A stretch of 64,000 nt of DNA. It comes from an uncultured Bacteroidota bacterium. GTDB lineage: Bacteria > Bacteroidota > Bacteroidia > Flavobacteriales > Flavobacteriaceae. The DNA lies in contig CACGZJ010000005.1 in the NCBI GenBank assembly GCA_902577515.1, forward strand, positions 1 through 64,000. The letters run 5' to 3'. Shown here piece by piece: positions 44,916 through 54,446 of the stretch. Position numbers and translations under genes: made by a program. The notes under the pieces are model-generated. The model was not told the origin of the DNA and ran no database searches. It saw only the letters and a list, made by a program, of their open reading frames with translations. Position 1 is the stretch's first letter. Each line of letters starts with the position of its first letter.

Positions 44916-45560
44916 TTGAAGAAATTAAAAATCTTAGTAATTGATTGTAATCCAGTTATTCATATTGGTTTAAAATCTATTTTTAAAAACTCTGTAATAT
45001 TTGAAGTATACTCATATCTAGAGGATATAGATCTTCTTATTGATACAATTACTGAAGAAAAAATAGATTTTATAATTTCTGAAGTTAATATTAATGGAAT
45101 CACAGCCGTTGATATATTAAAGACTTTAAAAAAAAATAAAATTGATATTCCTCTTGTTATTTTTACTTCTATTTCAAATGAAAGTAAATCATTAAAATTA
45201 TTAAAGACCGGTGCCTCAGGATTTTTAACAAAAAATTTAAAGAAAAGAGCTATTAGATCTATGCTTCAAGAAATCGCATTTTCAAGATATAGTTCTGGTG
45301 AACTAAATAAATTTACGAGACTTAAAAACCGATTCAATTTTGATTACAATAAAGAGAAGATTAACAGCCTTTCAAAAAGAGAACTTCAAGTTCTTAAATT
45401 ATTTTTCAGAGGTAAGAGGAATATAGAAATTTCAGAAAAACTAAATATTAATCAAAAAACAGTTAACACTTATATAACAAGAATAATGAAGAAGCTGGAA
45501 GTTAATTCAAAAACAGACTTATTCATTTTAGCTAGAACGCATATCAAACAACCCTATTAA
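44916..45560 (+). CDS. NarL/LuxR-type response regulator with altered phospho-acceptor site
   Basis: 214 residues. The N-terminal receiver-like domain (1-120) keeps D10, T84 and K106, but the second acidic-pocket residue is Cys11 and the residue aligned with the phospho-acceptor Asp is Glu56 (DFIISEVNING). The C-terminal LuxR HTH (about 150-205) is intact: LSKRELQVLKLFFRGKRNIEISEKLNINQKTVNTYITRIMKKLEV. It may therefore act without phosphorylation. TTG start at 44916, 3 bases after nadE; no histidine kinase is nearby. Its last 17 bases overlap the end of dnaG on the other strand. A regulator of this type beside nadE and dnaG is familiar from other flavobacteria. Confidence 0.9.
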   Translation: MKKLKILVIDCNPVIHIGLKSIFKNSVIFEVYSYLEDIDLLIDTITEEKIDFIISEVNINGITAVDILKTLKKNKIDIPLVIFTSISNESKSLKLLKTGASGFLTKNLKKRAIRSMLQEIAFSRYSSGELNKFTRLKNRFNFDYNKEKINSLSKRELQVLKLFFRGKRNIEISEKLNINQKTVNTYITRIMKKLEVNSKTDLFILARTHIKQPY

Positions 45561-47475
45561 GTCTTGCTGATAAAAGTTTCTTTAGATTATAATAACTCAT
45601 TACCTCCTCTAATACCTTATCCTTATCATCCTTAATGTTATTCTTGAGCTCAGTAATCTTTTTATCAATCAAATACCTTCTCATATTTAATATGGTTTCA
45701 TTGACTAATTGACTTAATTCACTACCAATCTTTTTAACATAAATATTTCTTTTCTCCCAATCATGAAGTTGATACTTTTCATCATTTATTAGAATATCTG
45801 AAACTATTTTGCTTGAATTAGGTTCAAGATCATTTATAAAATTATCGATTGATAGTAATTTTTGGTTATGAAAACTGTTAATAAGCTTATTGTATATTTC
45901 CTTAAAAGGTAAATGAGTAAACTCTATTTCATCCTGTTGAAGATCTAAATAAATTTTTTCAAATACTTTAGACCTAATTTCTTTTTTACTTTCAACTATA
46001 TCTCCTTTTTCATTTTTATTAAGGATTATATCTTCAAAAAGTATTTCTTCAGCACCATATTTTAGAAGAATACTTATAATCTGTCTTTCTAATTGATATA
46101 TGTAATCACTTTTATTTTCAATTTTTGAGGTTTCAACCTTAAGTAGATTATTTCTATTATAATTTTTAGTTTTTCCTTTGTTTATTTTTTTTCCATTCTC
46201 AATATTCGATAAGGATTTAAAAAGAGATGACTCATCTATAGATAAAACAGAAGAGAGTTTCTTTATATATACTTCTTGTTTAATAGAATCTGGTATTAGT
46301 GAAATTGATTGAAGAATACTTTTAATTAAAGTGACCTTTTTATCTTCATCATTATTATAATCTTGATGTATACTTATCATAAAATCTATTAGATCCTTTG
46401 ATTCTTGATCAATAAATTCAATCATTTTATCACGTTTATTTTTTTTAACGAAGCTATCAGGATCTTCTCCATCAGGGAATGAACATATTCTTACATTTAA
46501 GCCTTCTTCTATTATTTTATCTATACTTCTTAAGGATGCAGATAGACCTGCTTGATCTCCATCAAAGAGAATTACAATATTCGATGTAAGTCTTTTAATT
46601 AGAATTATTTGATCTTTAGTAAGAGATGTTCCGGATGAAGCCAAGACATTTTTAATTCCATGCTCATGCAGTTGGACAACATCCATATAACCTTCAACTA
46701 AAAAACAAACATCATCTTTAACAATAAACTGTTTAGACTCATAAATCCCATAAAGAGTTTTACTTTTATTATAGATTCTACTTTCTGGAGAATTTATATA
46801 TTTTGCAATTTTTTTATTTGATTCAATTATTCTCCCACCAAATCCTATAATCCTACCTGAAATACTCTTAATTGGGAACATTATTCTACCTCTAAATCTA
46901 TCAATAAAATTATCATCATTTGATATTACTAAACCTGTTTCAACTAAATAGTCTTTATTGTAACCATTTTCTGATGCTTTTTTATAAAAACCATTTTTTA
47001 CATCTCCAGTGAAGCCAATATTAAAGTTCTCTATTGTTGAATTTGAGAGCCCCCTTTCTCTGAGATAATTTTTCACATCATTTTGACTAGATAAAATATT
47101 CTGAAAGTGTTCCTGGGCAAATGAATTTATAACAAAAAGAGACTCTCTTGCATTTCTTTCTTCAACATTAACAGACTTATCTGTTGTCTCTATTATTTCT
47201 ATGTTATATTTATTAGCTAGATATCTAATTGACTCTGGATAATTAAATTGCTCATGTTCCATAAGAAAAGCAATTACATTACCTCCTTTACCCGAGCTAA
47301 AATCTTTCCATATCTGTTTAGATGGAGAAACAATAAAACTCGGTGTCTTTTCATTTGTAAAAGGGCTTAAGCCTTTATAATTAGCACCTGTTTTCTTTAA
47401 AGCTATAAAATCAGATATAACCTCTTCAACCCTTGCATATTCAAAAACTTTATCAATAGTTTCTTTACTAATCAA
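45544..47475 (-). CDS. dnaG: DNA primase, zinc-binding ligands lost
   Basis: Synthesises RNA primers at the replication fork. 643 residues. The N-terminal CHC2-type domain has the right fold sequence (NYKGLSPFTNEKTPSF then IWKDFSSGKGGNVIAFLMEHEQF), but the zinc ligands are replaced: Cys to Ser37, His to Thr40, Cys to Asp58, Cys to Ser61. The RNA polymerase/TOPRIM core is intact with FRGRIMFPI, LVEGYMDVVQLHEHGIKNVLASSGTSLT and ILFDGDQAGLSASLRSID; a C-terminal helicase-interaction region follows. I believe other flavobacterial primases show the same loss. It follows ispB by 29 bases. Confidence 0.95.
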   Translation of the reverse strand: MISKETIDKVFEYARVEEVISDFIALKKTGANYKGLSPFTNEKTPSFIVSPSKQIWKDFSSGKGGNVIAFLMEHEQFNYPESIRYLANKYNIEIIETTDKSVNVEERNARESLFVINSFAQEHFQNILSSQNDVKNYLRERGLSNSTIENFNIGFTGDVKNGFYKKASENGYNKDYLVETGLVISNDDNFIDRFRGRIMFPIKSISGRIIGFGGRIIESNKKIAKYINSPESRIYNKSKTLYGIYESKQFIVKDDVCFLVEGYMDVVQLHEHGIKNVLASSGTSLTKDQIILIKRLTSNIVILFDGDQAGLSASLRSIDKIIEEGLNVRICSFPDGEDPDSFVKKNKRDKMIEFIDQESKDLIDFMISIHQDYNNDEDKKVTLIKSILQSISLIPDSIKQEVYIKKLSSVLSIDESSLFKSLSNIENGKKINKGKTKNYNRNNLLKVETSKIENKSDYIYQLERQIISILLKYGAEEILFEDIILNKNEKGDIVESKKEIRSKVFEKIYLDLQQDEIEFTHLPFKEIYNKLINSFHNQKLLSIDNFINDLEPNSSKIVSDILINDEKYQLHDWEKRNIYVKKIGSELSQLVNETILNMRRYLIDKKITELKNNIKDDKDKVLEEVMSYYNLKKLLSARLNRVV

Positions 47476-47504
47476 TTCTTATAATTTAACATTAATATAA
47501 TAAA

Positions 47505-48476
47505 TTAATACTTTCTGTCTATAATATAATTCAATAAGATTTTGAGAGAATTTTTTGATTCATTATCTGGAAAAGTTTGAAGAATTTTAAGTGCTTTTTT
47601 CTTATAGTCTAGCATTATATTTTCTGCATATTTAAATCCGTCATGCTCATTTACAAATTTATTAATTATCTTCTTGTCTTTAATTGAATGTTTTTTTCTT
47701 TTAAGAATTGACTTAATTGACCCTAGCTCACTTTTACTTGCTTTTTTTATTGAATAAATTAATGGAAGAGTAATCTTTTGTCTATTTAAATCATCTTTAG
47801 TTGGTTTACCTATCCTTTTTTTAGAATAATCAAAAAGATCATCCTTTATTTGAAAAATAATACCTAAGAATAATCCAAAATTTTCAACGTTTTTATTTTT
47901 TTTGTTACCTGATGAAATTAAGCCAAGTGTACAGCAGCATGAAAATAAAGATGCAGTTTTTTTTGTAATCAATTTAATATAATCTTCTTCTGTTATTTTA
48001 AAACTTCTTGACTTTTGAATTTGAAAAAGCTCTCCTTCAGAAATTTCTTTTACAGCATTTGATACCTGATCTAGTAAATCATAATCATTATTTTGAGTAG
48101 ATAGAAGTAGAGCCTTAGATAAAAAAAAGTCTCCTACTAATACAGAAATTTTATTTTTCCATAGAGCATTAATAGTAAGAAACTTTCTTCTTACATTGCT
48201 ATCATCAACTACATCATCATGAATTAGTGATGCAGTATGAATAAGCTCAACTAAATTAGCAGCCCTGTATGTCTTTGATGAAACTTTTCCATTTGAAAAC
48301 ATTTTGGAAAAAAGAATCACAAGAATAGGCCTAATCTGTTTTCCCTTTCTTCTAAGGATATAATTTAAAATTAAGTCAAGTAGCTTAACCTTAGATGATA
48401 CAGAATTAAAAAATTGTTTGTTAAATATTTTTAACTCTTGATAAATTGGACTTTTTATTTTGTTAATAATTTTCAA
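47505..48476 (-). CDS. ispB: Trans polyprenyl diphosphate synthase (octaprenyl type)
   Basis: Elongates farnesyl diphosphate with isopentenyl diphosphate, giving the menaquinone side chain. 323 residues: GKQIRPILVIL, first Asp-rich motif LIHTASLIHDDVVDDSNVRRK, and second motif FQIKDDLFDYSKKRIGKPTKDDL. Small residues and Ser before the first motif suggest a long-chain product, but length cannot be fixed by eye. An unusual run of three cysteines, FSCCCTLG, occurs near residue 175. It lies between queA (8-base gap) and dnaG. Confidence 0.9.
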   Translation of the reverse strand: MKIINKIKSPIYQELKIFNKQFFNSVSSKVKLLDLILNYILRRKGKQIRPILVILFSKMFSNGKVSSKTYRAANLVELIHTASLIHDDVVDDSNVRRKFLTINALWKNKISVLVGDFFLSKALLLSTQNNDYDLLDQVSNAVKEISEGELFQIQKSRSFKITEEDYIKLITKKTASLFSCCCTLGLISSGNKKNKNVENFGLFLGIIFQIKDDLFDYSKKRIGKPTKDDLNRQKITLPLIYSIKKASKSELGSIKSILKRKKHSIKDKKIINKFVNEHDGFKYAENIMLDYKKKALKILQTFPDNESKNSLKILLNYIIDRKY

Positions 48477-48484
48477 AAAAAAAT

Positions 48485-49534
48485 CTAGATTATCATCATA
48501 GCATCTCCGTATGAGAAGAAGTTATACTTTTTTTTAATTGCCTCTTTATATGCCTTCAAAACAAAATCTTTTCCTCCAAAAGCAGAAACCATCATTATTA
48601 GGGTTGACTTTGGAGTATGAAAATTTGTAATCATTGAATTTGCAATAGAAAAGTCATAAGGTGGATAGATAAACTTATGAGTCCAACCATTATAAGAATT
48701 AAGTGTCCCAAAAGATGATACAGAACTTTCAAGACCTCTCATAACAGTAGTTCCAACAGCACAGATTCTTTTTTTATTTTTAATTGCATTATTTATAATT
48801 TCAGCAGAATTATCATTAATAATTAATTCTTCTGAATCCATTTTGTGTTTTGATAAATCTTCTACATCAACAGGACTAAAAGTTCCTAAACCAATATGTA
48901 GAGTAATTTCCGGAAGAAGAACACCCTTAATCTCTAATTTTTTTAACAAATGCTTTGAAAAATGTAGTCCTGCAGTAGGGGCTGCTACAGCTCCCTCATT
49001 TTTTGCATATATAGTTTGAAATCGCTCTTTATCATTTTCCTCAACAGGCCTACTTATATATTTTGGAAGAGGAGTCTCACCTAATTCTTGAAGTTTTGTT
49101 CTAAAATCATCATATGGACCATCAAAAAGGAATCTCAATGTTCTGCCTCTTGAAGTTGTATTATCTATGACTTCAGCTACTAGACTCTCATCTTCGCCAA
49201 AATATAATTTATTTCCAATTCTAATTTTTCTTGCTGGATCAACTAGTACATCCCAAAGTCTTTGATCTTGATTAAGTTCTCTAAGAAGAAAAACTTCAAT
49301 TCTTGCACCTGTTTTTTCTTTATTACCAAATAGTCTTGCAGGAAAAACTTTAGTATTATTGAGTACAATTACATCTCCCTCATTAAAAAAATCAATCATA
49401 TCTTTAAAAAGAAGATGGTCAATTGTCTTCTTTTCTTTATTTAAAAGCATTAATTTACATTCATCTCTTTCTTCAGATGGATATTGAGCTAAAAGTTTTT
49501 GTGGAAGTTTATAATCAAAATCAGATAATTTCAT
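48485..49534 (-). CDS. queA: S-adenosylmethionine:tRNA ribosyltransferase-isomerase
   Basis: Makes epoxyqueuosine from preQ1 in the tRNA wobble position. 349 residues: [63 protein letters not shown] and [17 protein letters not shown] are the family blocks. A full TTG-N21-TATATTTG promoter lies just upstream; the leader should be only about 15 bases. It begins a queA-ispB-dnaG transcription unit. Other queuosine genes are not in this window. Confidence 0.96.
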   Translation of the reverse strand: MKLSDFDYKLPQKLLAQYPSEERDECKLMLLNKEKKTIDHLLFKDMIDFFNEGDVIVLNNTKVFPARLFGNKEKTGARIEVFLLRELNQDQRLWDVLVDPARKIRIGNKLYFGEDESLVAEVIDNTTSRGRTLRFLFDGPYDDFRTKLQELGETPLPKYISRPVEENDKERFQTIYAKNEGAVAAPTAGLHFSKHLLKKLEIKGVLLPEITLHIGLGTFSPVDVEDLSKHKMDSEELIINDNSAEIINNAIKNKKRICAVGTTVMRGLESSVSSFGTLNSYNGWTHKFIYPPYDFSIANSMITNFHTPKSTLIMMVSAFGGKDFVLKAYKEAIKKKYNFFSYGDAMMII

Positions 49535-49552
49535 AGGATTAAATTAAGTCCG

Positions 49553-49584
49553 CAAATATAGTACTCTAGAATACCGAAAGTCAA
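49553..49584 (-). promoter_or_regulatory. queA promoter: TTG-N21-TATATTTG
   Basis: On the minus strand TTG (49584-49582), 21 bases, then TATATTTG (49560-49553). Both elements and spacing match the flavobacterial consensus. The queA ATG is at 49534. Confidence 0.7.
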
Positions 49585-49596
49585 GTATTTAGCTAT

Positions 49597-50820
49597 TTAT
49601 TTTTTTAAAATTTTAAATCCAAGTTTTTCCAAATGATCCCAAAAGCTTACATAAGACTTTGAGACAACCATCGGGTCGTTAATTATAATTGGTTTTAAAA
49701 TTGATAATGGGACAAAAGACATAGCCATTCTGTGATCATCATATGTATCAATTGATATATTTGATTTAAGTTTTGACTTATTTTCTAAATGTATAGAATT
49801 ATCTGTTATTTCAATTTTATCAACTCCAAATTTTTGAATTTCAGATTTCAATGCTTTAAGTCTATCTGTTTCTTTTATTTTAAGTGTTTGCAGGCCATAA
49901 AGATCACAATCAATTCCAAGACCTAAACAGGTTACAATAATTGTTTGAGCTAGGTCAGGATTATTTGAAAGATCTAATGATATTTTTTTTTCAAGTTTAA
50001 CGTCAGTCTTACTTAGATTAATTCCATTATTTATATACGTAGTCTTAATACCAAAATTTTTATAAATCTCAACTAGATCTGAGTCTCCTTGTATACTATT
50101 TTTATAATAAGTATTTAACGTTAAATCTGAAAAATCTGATAATGCGGCTATACTATAAAAATATGATGCAGAGCTCCAGTCTGACTCAACTAATTGGTTT
50201 GGTATTTTTTTATTAGATAATGAATCAATCGTAATTTGATTTGATTGAAGTCTAACATTACCTCCAATTCTTTCAATTATTTTTTTGGTCATCTCAATAT
50301 ATGGCAAAGAAGTTATTTCTGTTGAGAGATTTATAACTAGTCCATTTTTTAGAGATACTCCAAGCATCATAAGGGATGAAATATATTGAGAACTTACATT
50401 TGCCGGAAGATTGACATGTTTCTTATTTATTTCTTTTCCATTAATTCTAATAGGAGGATAACCTTCATTCTCAATATATAATATTTCAACTTCCAGTTCT
50501 CTTAATGCATCAACTAAAATTGAAATAGGTCTTTCTCTCATTCTTTTTGACCCAGTTAGAATAACCGATGAGTTCTTAATTGATGAGAAATACGATGTTA
50601 GAAACCTCATTGCCGTTCCTGCATGTCCAATATCGATCTTCTCTTGATTTGAATTAATTGCTGACATCATAACTTTTGTGTCATCTGAATCAGAAATATT
50701 TATAATGTCAAAATAAGATGCAAAACCTCTTAGGGCTAACAGTCTATTTGACTCACTTTTTGACCCACTAATATTTAAAACCCCTTCTATGGATTTTGAT
50801 TTTTTTGAAATTTCAAACAC
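49597..50820 (-). CDS. aroA: 3-phosphoshikimate 1-carboxyvinyltransferase (EPSP synthase)
   Basis: Sixth step of the shikimate pathway to chorismate. 407 residues, slightly short but complete: ISGSKSESNRLLALRG, the GHAGTAMRFLTSYF loop (family NAGTA/xGTAMR), TGSKRMRERPI, SSQYISSLMM, SDWSSASYFYSI, LKIKETDRLKAL and DTYDDHRMAMSF. It starts at the last base of the mazG-like stop and is the last gene of an adk-obg-mazG-aroA run. Confidence 0.94.
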   Translation of the reverse strand: MFEISKKSKSIEGVLNISGSKSESNRLLALRGFASYFDIINISDSDDTKVMMSAINSNQEKIDIGHAGTAMRFLTSYFSSIKNSSVILTGSKRMRERPISILVDALRELEVEILYIENEGYPPIRINGKEINKKHVNLPANVSSQYISSLMMLGVSLKNGLVINLSTEITSLPYIEMTKKIIERIGGNVRLQSNQITIDSLSNKKIPNQLVESDWSSASYFYSIAALSDFSDLTLNTYYKNSIQGDSDLVEIYKNFGIKTTYINNGINLSKTDVKLEKKISLDLSNNPDLAQTIIVTCLGLGIDCDLYGLQTLKIKETDRLKALKSEIQKFGVDKIEITDNSIHLENKSKLKSNISIDTYDDHRMAMSFVPLSILKPIIINDPMVVSKSYVSFWDHLEKLGFKILKK

Positions 50821-51146
50821 TACTTAAGCTTATTATTTGATTTATGTCTTTGTCTGTCTCTCTCTGTTTTTTTAGAGAGATTATTTTTAAATGACTTTTC
50901 GAGGTCAATTCCTGTCTGATTTGCAAGACATATCAGAACAAACAACACATCTGATAACTCATCACCTAGATCATCTATATTATCATTTTCTTTCAAACTT
51001 TGCTCACCATACTTTCTAGCAATAATTTTGGCAACCTCACCTACTTCCTCTGATAATATAGCCATATTTGTAAGTTCGTTAAAGTACCTTACACCATGTT
51101 CCTTTATCCATTCATCTACTAATTTTTGTGCATCTTTAATATTCAT
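50820..51146 (-). CDS. MazG-like nucleotide pyrophosphohydrolase
   Basis: 108 residues of all-alpha NTP pyrophosphohydrolase fold. The metal-binding signature is visible as SEEVGEVAKIIARKYGEQ (ExxE) and GDELSDVLFVLICLANQTG (ExxD). Enzymes of this size usually hydrolyse non-canonical or excess (d)NTPs; the particular substrate is not predictable. It follows obg by 3 bases and overlaps aroA by 1. MazG nucleotide hydrolases of this short type are common beside housekeeping genes in flavobacteria. Confidence 0.87.
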   Translation of the reverse strand: MNIKDAQKLVDEWIKEHGVRYFNELTNMAILSEEVGEVAKIIARKYGEQSLKENDNIDDLGDELSDVLFVLICLANQTGIDLEKSFKNNLSKKTERDRQRHKSNNKLK

Positions 51147-51149
51147 AGT

Positions 51150-52157
51150 TCAATTTTTTTGATTTAGTTTATTCCATAAATCCTCTTTAATTTCATTTAT
51201 ACCAAAAGTACTAACAGAAGAGATTATATGGTATTGCATATCCTTAAATTCTTGTTTTAAAATTGTTTTAAATTCTTCTAATAATTCTTGATCCATAAGA
51301 TCTGCCTTACTAAATGCTATAATAAAATCTTTATCAGCCAGTTCTGGATTATACTTTACAAGTTCTTTTTGAAGAACTGTAAAGTCCTTCTTTATATTTT
51401 TTGTGTCGACAGGTATAACATATAGAAGTATCGAGTTTCTTTCAATATGTCTAAGGAAATAATGACCTAAACCTCTACCTTCACTTGCTCCTTCAATTAT
51501 TCCAGGTATATCAGCCATAACAAATGACCTAAAGTCTGACATTGCAACAATTCCAAGGTTAGGTTTTAATGTAGTAAATTCATAATCTGCTATTTTAGGT
51601 TTAGCATCAGATAGAACAGACAGCAGTGTTGACTTTCCAGCATTAGGATATCCAACTAATCCAACATCTGCTAAAACTTTAAGCTCTAATATTATTTTCA
51701 GTTCCCTACCGGGAAGTCCACTTTGAGAATATCTAGGAGTTTGATTAGTAGGGGTCTTAAAATGAAAGTTACCACGTCCACCTTTACCACCTTTTAAAAG
51801 AATTAAATCTGAGGACTCATCATTTATCTCGCAAATAACTTTTTCAGTCTCTAAATCCTTAATAACAGTTCCAAGTGGAACATTAATTACAACATCTTCT
51901 CCGTTACTTCCAGATTTTCTTGAACCACTTCCATCTCCACCATTTCCTGCTTTAAAATGTTTCTTATACCTAAAACTTTGAAGAGTCCATAAGTTACTGT
52001 TACCTTTTAAAATGATATTACCACCGTTACCACCATCACCACCATCCGGCCCTCCTTTTGGAACAAACTTTTCCCTTCTCAAGTGAGTAGAACCTTTTCC
52101 ACCTTTACCTGAATTTACAGTAAGCTTCACATAATCAACAAAGTTATCGACTATCAT
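51150..52157 (-). CDS. obg: GTPase Obg/CgtA
   Basis: Essential GTPase acting in 50S ribosome assembly and stress signalling. 335 residues: N-terminal Obg fold with the glycine-rich spikes ([30 protein letters not shown] and [18 protein letters not shown] in abbreviated form), then the G domain: G1 [13 protein letters not shown]2 [12 protein letters not shown]3 [17 protein letters not shown]4 FSKADL. No C-terminal OCT domain. It follows adk by 6 bases. Confidence 0.96.
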   Translation of the reverse strand: MIVDNFVDYVKLTVNSGKGGKGSTHLRREKFVPKGGPDGGDGGNGGNIILKGNSNLWTLQSFRYKKHFKAGNGGDGSGSRKSGSNGEDVVINVPLGTVIKDLETEKVICEINDESSDLILLKGGKGGRGNFHFKTPTNQTPRYSQSGLPGRELKIILELKVLADVGLVGYPNAGKSTLLSVLSDAKPKIADYEFTTLKPNLGIVAMSDFRSFVMADIPGIIEGASEGRGLGHYFLRHIERNSILLYVIPVDTKNIKKDFTVLQKELVKYNPELADKDFIIAFSKADLMDQELLEEFKTILKQEFKDMQYHIISSVSTFGINEIKEDLWNKLNQKN

Positions 52158-52163
52158 AACAGA

Positions 52164-52739
52164 CTAGATTAAACTATCAACAAGGTTGAATAATCTTGAA
52201 GTAATATCATCAACACTTCCGTGACCATTAACTGAGTAAAACTTTGACTGTTTTTGATAAAAATCAATTAGTATAGATGTCTTGTTATTATACTCGTTAA
52301 ATCTATTTTTAATTTTTTCGATATCCTGATCATCAGATCTATTAGTAGTTTTACCTCGATCTAATAACCTATTTATTAGCTCATCTTCATCAACTTCTAG
52401 AGCAATTGTTGCATTTATCTTCTGGTTAATAGATTCAAGAAAAATATCGAGGGATTCAGCCTGATTATGTGTTCTTGGAAAACCATCAAAAATAAAACCA
52501 TTAGCATCCTTATTTGCTAAAACTTCATTTTCAAGCATTTTAATTGTAACAGTGTCAGGCACAAGATCCCCACTATCAAGAAATGACTTTGCTTCAATAC
52601 CCAAATCAGTTTTATTTGAAATATTTTTTCTAAATAAATCACCTGTAGATATATGATATAAATCATATTTATCTTTTAAAAAATCAGCCTGGGTTCCTTT
52701 CCCAGATCCTGGTTTACCAAAAATCACAATATTAAACAT
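52164..52739 (-). CDS. adk: Adenylate kinase
   Basis: Equilibrates ATP, ADP and AMP. 191 residues, the short-LID type: P-loop IFGKPGSGKGTQADFL, AMP site HISTGDLFR, GFIFDGFPRT, and LID region LLDRGKTTNRSDDQD without a zinc Cys cluster. ATG at 52739 is used; the frame also has a GTG at 52745, but a TATCTTTG -7 box occupies 52745-52752, so a transcript beginning there could not include the GTG codon. The mRNA should be leaderless. Divergent from purK. Confidence 0.95.
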   Translation of the reverse strand: MFNIVIFGKPGSGKGTQADFLKDKYDLYHISTGDLFRKNISNKTDLGIEAKSFLDSGDLVPDTVTIKMLENEVLANKDANGFIFDGFPRTHNQAESLDIFLESINQKINATIALEVDEDELINRLLDRGKTTNRSDDQDIEKIKNRFNEYNNKTSILIDFYQKQSKFYSVNGHGSVDDITSRLFNLVDSLI

Positions 52740-52744
52740 AGGCA

Positions 52745-52752
52745 CAAAGATA
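52745..52752 (-). promoter_or_regulatory. adk promoter -7 box (TATCTTTG), leaderless configuration
   Basis: Minus-strand TATCTTTG (TAnnTTTG) followed by TGCCT and the adk ATG. Exactly the same 5-base distance as at sucC. Confidence 0.6.
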
Positions 52753-52794
52753 TTTAAAATGTTTGGTATTCTTTATTGTGATTAAAGGAATGCT

Positions 52795-52802
52795 TATTTT
52801 TG
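52795..52802 (+). promoter_or_regulatory. purK promoter -7 box (TATTTTTG), leaderless configuration
   Basis: TATTTTTG followed by AAAG and the purK ATG at 52807; TTG at 52776-52778 could be the -33 element (16-base gap, slightly short). It shares the 67-base divergent region with the adk promoter. Confidence 0.55.
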
Positions 52803-52806
52803 AAAG

Positions 52807-53958
52807 ATGTTTAAGGAAAATAGAATAATTGGTATACTTGGAGGAGGTCAACTCGGAAAAATGGTTCTTGACGTAGCTAATAAATGGGGACTCCAAGTAT
52901 ATATTCTAGATTCCAATGAGAACTGTCCATCTAGCAAGCTTTGCTCAAAATTTTTTAAAGGGGACTTAATGGACTTCGACACAGTTGTCAATTTTGGTAA
53001 AATGGTTGATATATTGACAATTGAAATCGAGAATGTAAATGTTGAGGCATTAAAATTTCTTGAATCCAATGGGTTGGAAGTTTCACCTCAATCTAAAGTT
53101 ATTGAAATAATTCAAGACAAATCTAAACAAAAAGAATTCTACATTAATAATCAAATTCCTACTTCCTCATTTAAAATTTTCACAGGTAAAAATGAGTTGA
53201 AAGAGAGTGTTAGCAAAGGTGAAATTTCACTTCCTTTTATTTGGAAAGCATCAAGAATGGGATATGACGGATATGGTGTAAATAAAATCTCTAATAATAA
53301 AGATTTAGAAAAAATAGATGATTGCCCCTGTATAATAGAGGAATTAATTTCAATAAAAAAAGAACTTTCTGTAATGATAGCATCTAGAAAATCTGGTGAA
53401 TTAATTAATTACCCTGTAGTTGAAATGGAGTTCAATAGTGATTCAAATCAGGTTGAGTATATTTTGTCACCCGCAAAAATTAATAATGATTTAAAATCAA
53501 ATGCTGAAGAGCTTGCAATTGAGGTTGCAAAGAAACTCAAAATTACAGGGATATTAGCTGTTGAAATGTTTTTAAACTCAGAAGATGAAATTCTAGTAAA
53601 TGAGGTTGCCCCAAGACCACATAACAGTTATCATTTTTCAATAGAGGGCTCTTACACAAGTCAATTTGAACAACTTTTAAGATCAATTCTTGATATGCCT
53701 TTAGGTAGCACAAAGATTATAGAAGCTGCTGTAATGGTAAATTTAGTGGGTGAAAAAGGATCTAATGGCCCTGTCATATATAAGAATTTTGATCAAATTA
53801 TTGGGCTTGAAGGTGTTAATCCACATATTTACGGTAAATTTGAGACCAGATTCAATAGAAAGATGGGACATGTAACCGTTATAAATGAAAATATTGATAA
53901 AGCAAAAGTATTAGCAAAAGAAATTAAAGAAACAATTATTATTACATCAAAAAAATGA
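52807..53958 (+). CDS. purK: N5-carboxyaminoimidazole ribonucleotide synthase
   Basis: ATP- and bicarbonate-dependent carboxylation of AIR in purine synthesis; it feeds PurE. 383 residues, ATP-grasp superfamily: GILGGGQLGKMVLDVA at the N-terminus, IEIENVN, QDKSKQKEFYINNQIPT, LPFIWKASRMGYDGYGV and VEMFLNSEDEILVNEVAPRPHNSYHFSIEG. It overlaps purE by 4 bases. Confidence 0.96.
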   Translation: MFKENRIIGILGGGQLGKMVLDVANKWGLQVYILDSNENCPSSKLCSKFFKGDLMDFDTVVNFGKMVDILTIEIENVNVEALKFLESNGLEVSPQSKVIEIIQDKSKQKEFYINNQIPTSSFKIFTGKNELKESVSKGEISLPFIWKASRMGYDGYGVNKISNNKDLEKIDDCPCIIEELISIKKELSVMIASRKSGELINYPVVEMEFNSDSNQVEYILSPAKINNDLKSNAEELAIEVAKKLKITGILAVEMFLNSEDEILVNEVAPRPHNSYHFSIEGSYTSQFEQLLRSILDMPLGSTKIIEAAVMVNLVGEKGSNGPVIYKNFDQIIGLEGVNPHIYGKFETRFNRKMGHVTVINENIDKAKVLAKEIKETIIITSKK

Positions 53959-54446
53959 GTCAAGTAGCAATTATAATGGGCAGTAAGTCAGATTTTGAAG
54001 TAATGAGCGAAGCTATTGAAATTCTCAAATCATTTGACATAAATACTGAATATGATATAGTTTCAGCTCATAGGACACCTAATAAAATGGTTGAATATGC
54101 TTCGAATGCTGAAAAAAAAGGAATAAAAGTTATTATTGCCGGAGCAGGAGGAGCAGCTCACCTTCCTGGAATGGTAGCATCAATTACAAGCTTGCCAGTT
54201 ATCGGAGTTCCAATAAAATCAAGAAATTCAATAGATGGTTGGGACTCAATTTTATCTATACTTCAAATGCCTGGAGGAGTTCCAGTTGCAACAGTAGCTT
54301 TAAATGGTTCAAAAAATGCAGGTATTCTTGCTGCTCAAATTATTGGATCCTTTGATTCTAAAGTTGCTGATAAAGTTAAGGCCTATAAAAAAGATTTAGA
54401 ATATAAGGTTATTGAAAGCAGTAAAGATTTGAAGAAAAATAGCTAG
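53955..54446 (+). CDS. purE: N5-carboxyaminoimidazole ribonucleotide mutase (class I PurE)
   Basis: Moves the carboxylate of N5-CAIR to C4. 163 residues: IIMGSKSDFEVMSEAIEIL, the catalytic-loop SAHRTPNKMVEYA, AGAGGAAHLPGMVAS and GWDSILSILQMPGGVPVATVALNGSKNAGILA. Presence of PurK and these motifs identify class I. Its TAG stop is part of CTAG at 54443-54446, which also supplies the stop of the convergent rhodanese gene. Confidence 0.96.
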   Translation: MSQVAIIMGSKSDFEVMSEAIEILKSFDINTEYDIVSAHRTPNKMVEYASNAEKKGIKVIIAGAGGAAHLPGMVASITSLPVIGVPIKSRNSIDGWDSILSILQMPGGVPVATVALNGSKNAGILAAQIIGSFDSKVADKVKAYKKDLEYKVIESSKDLKKNS

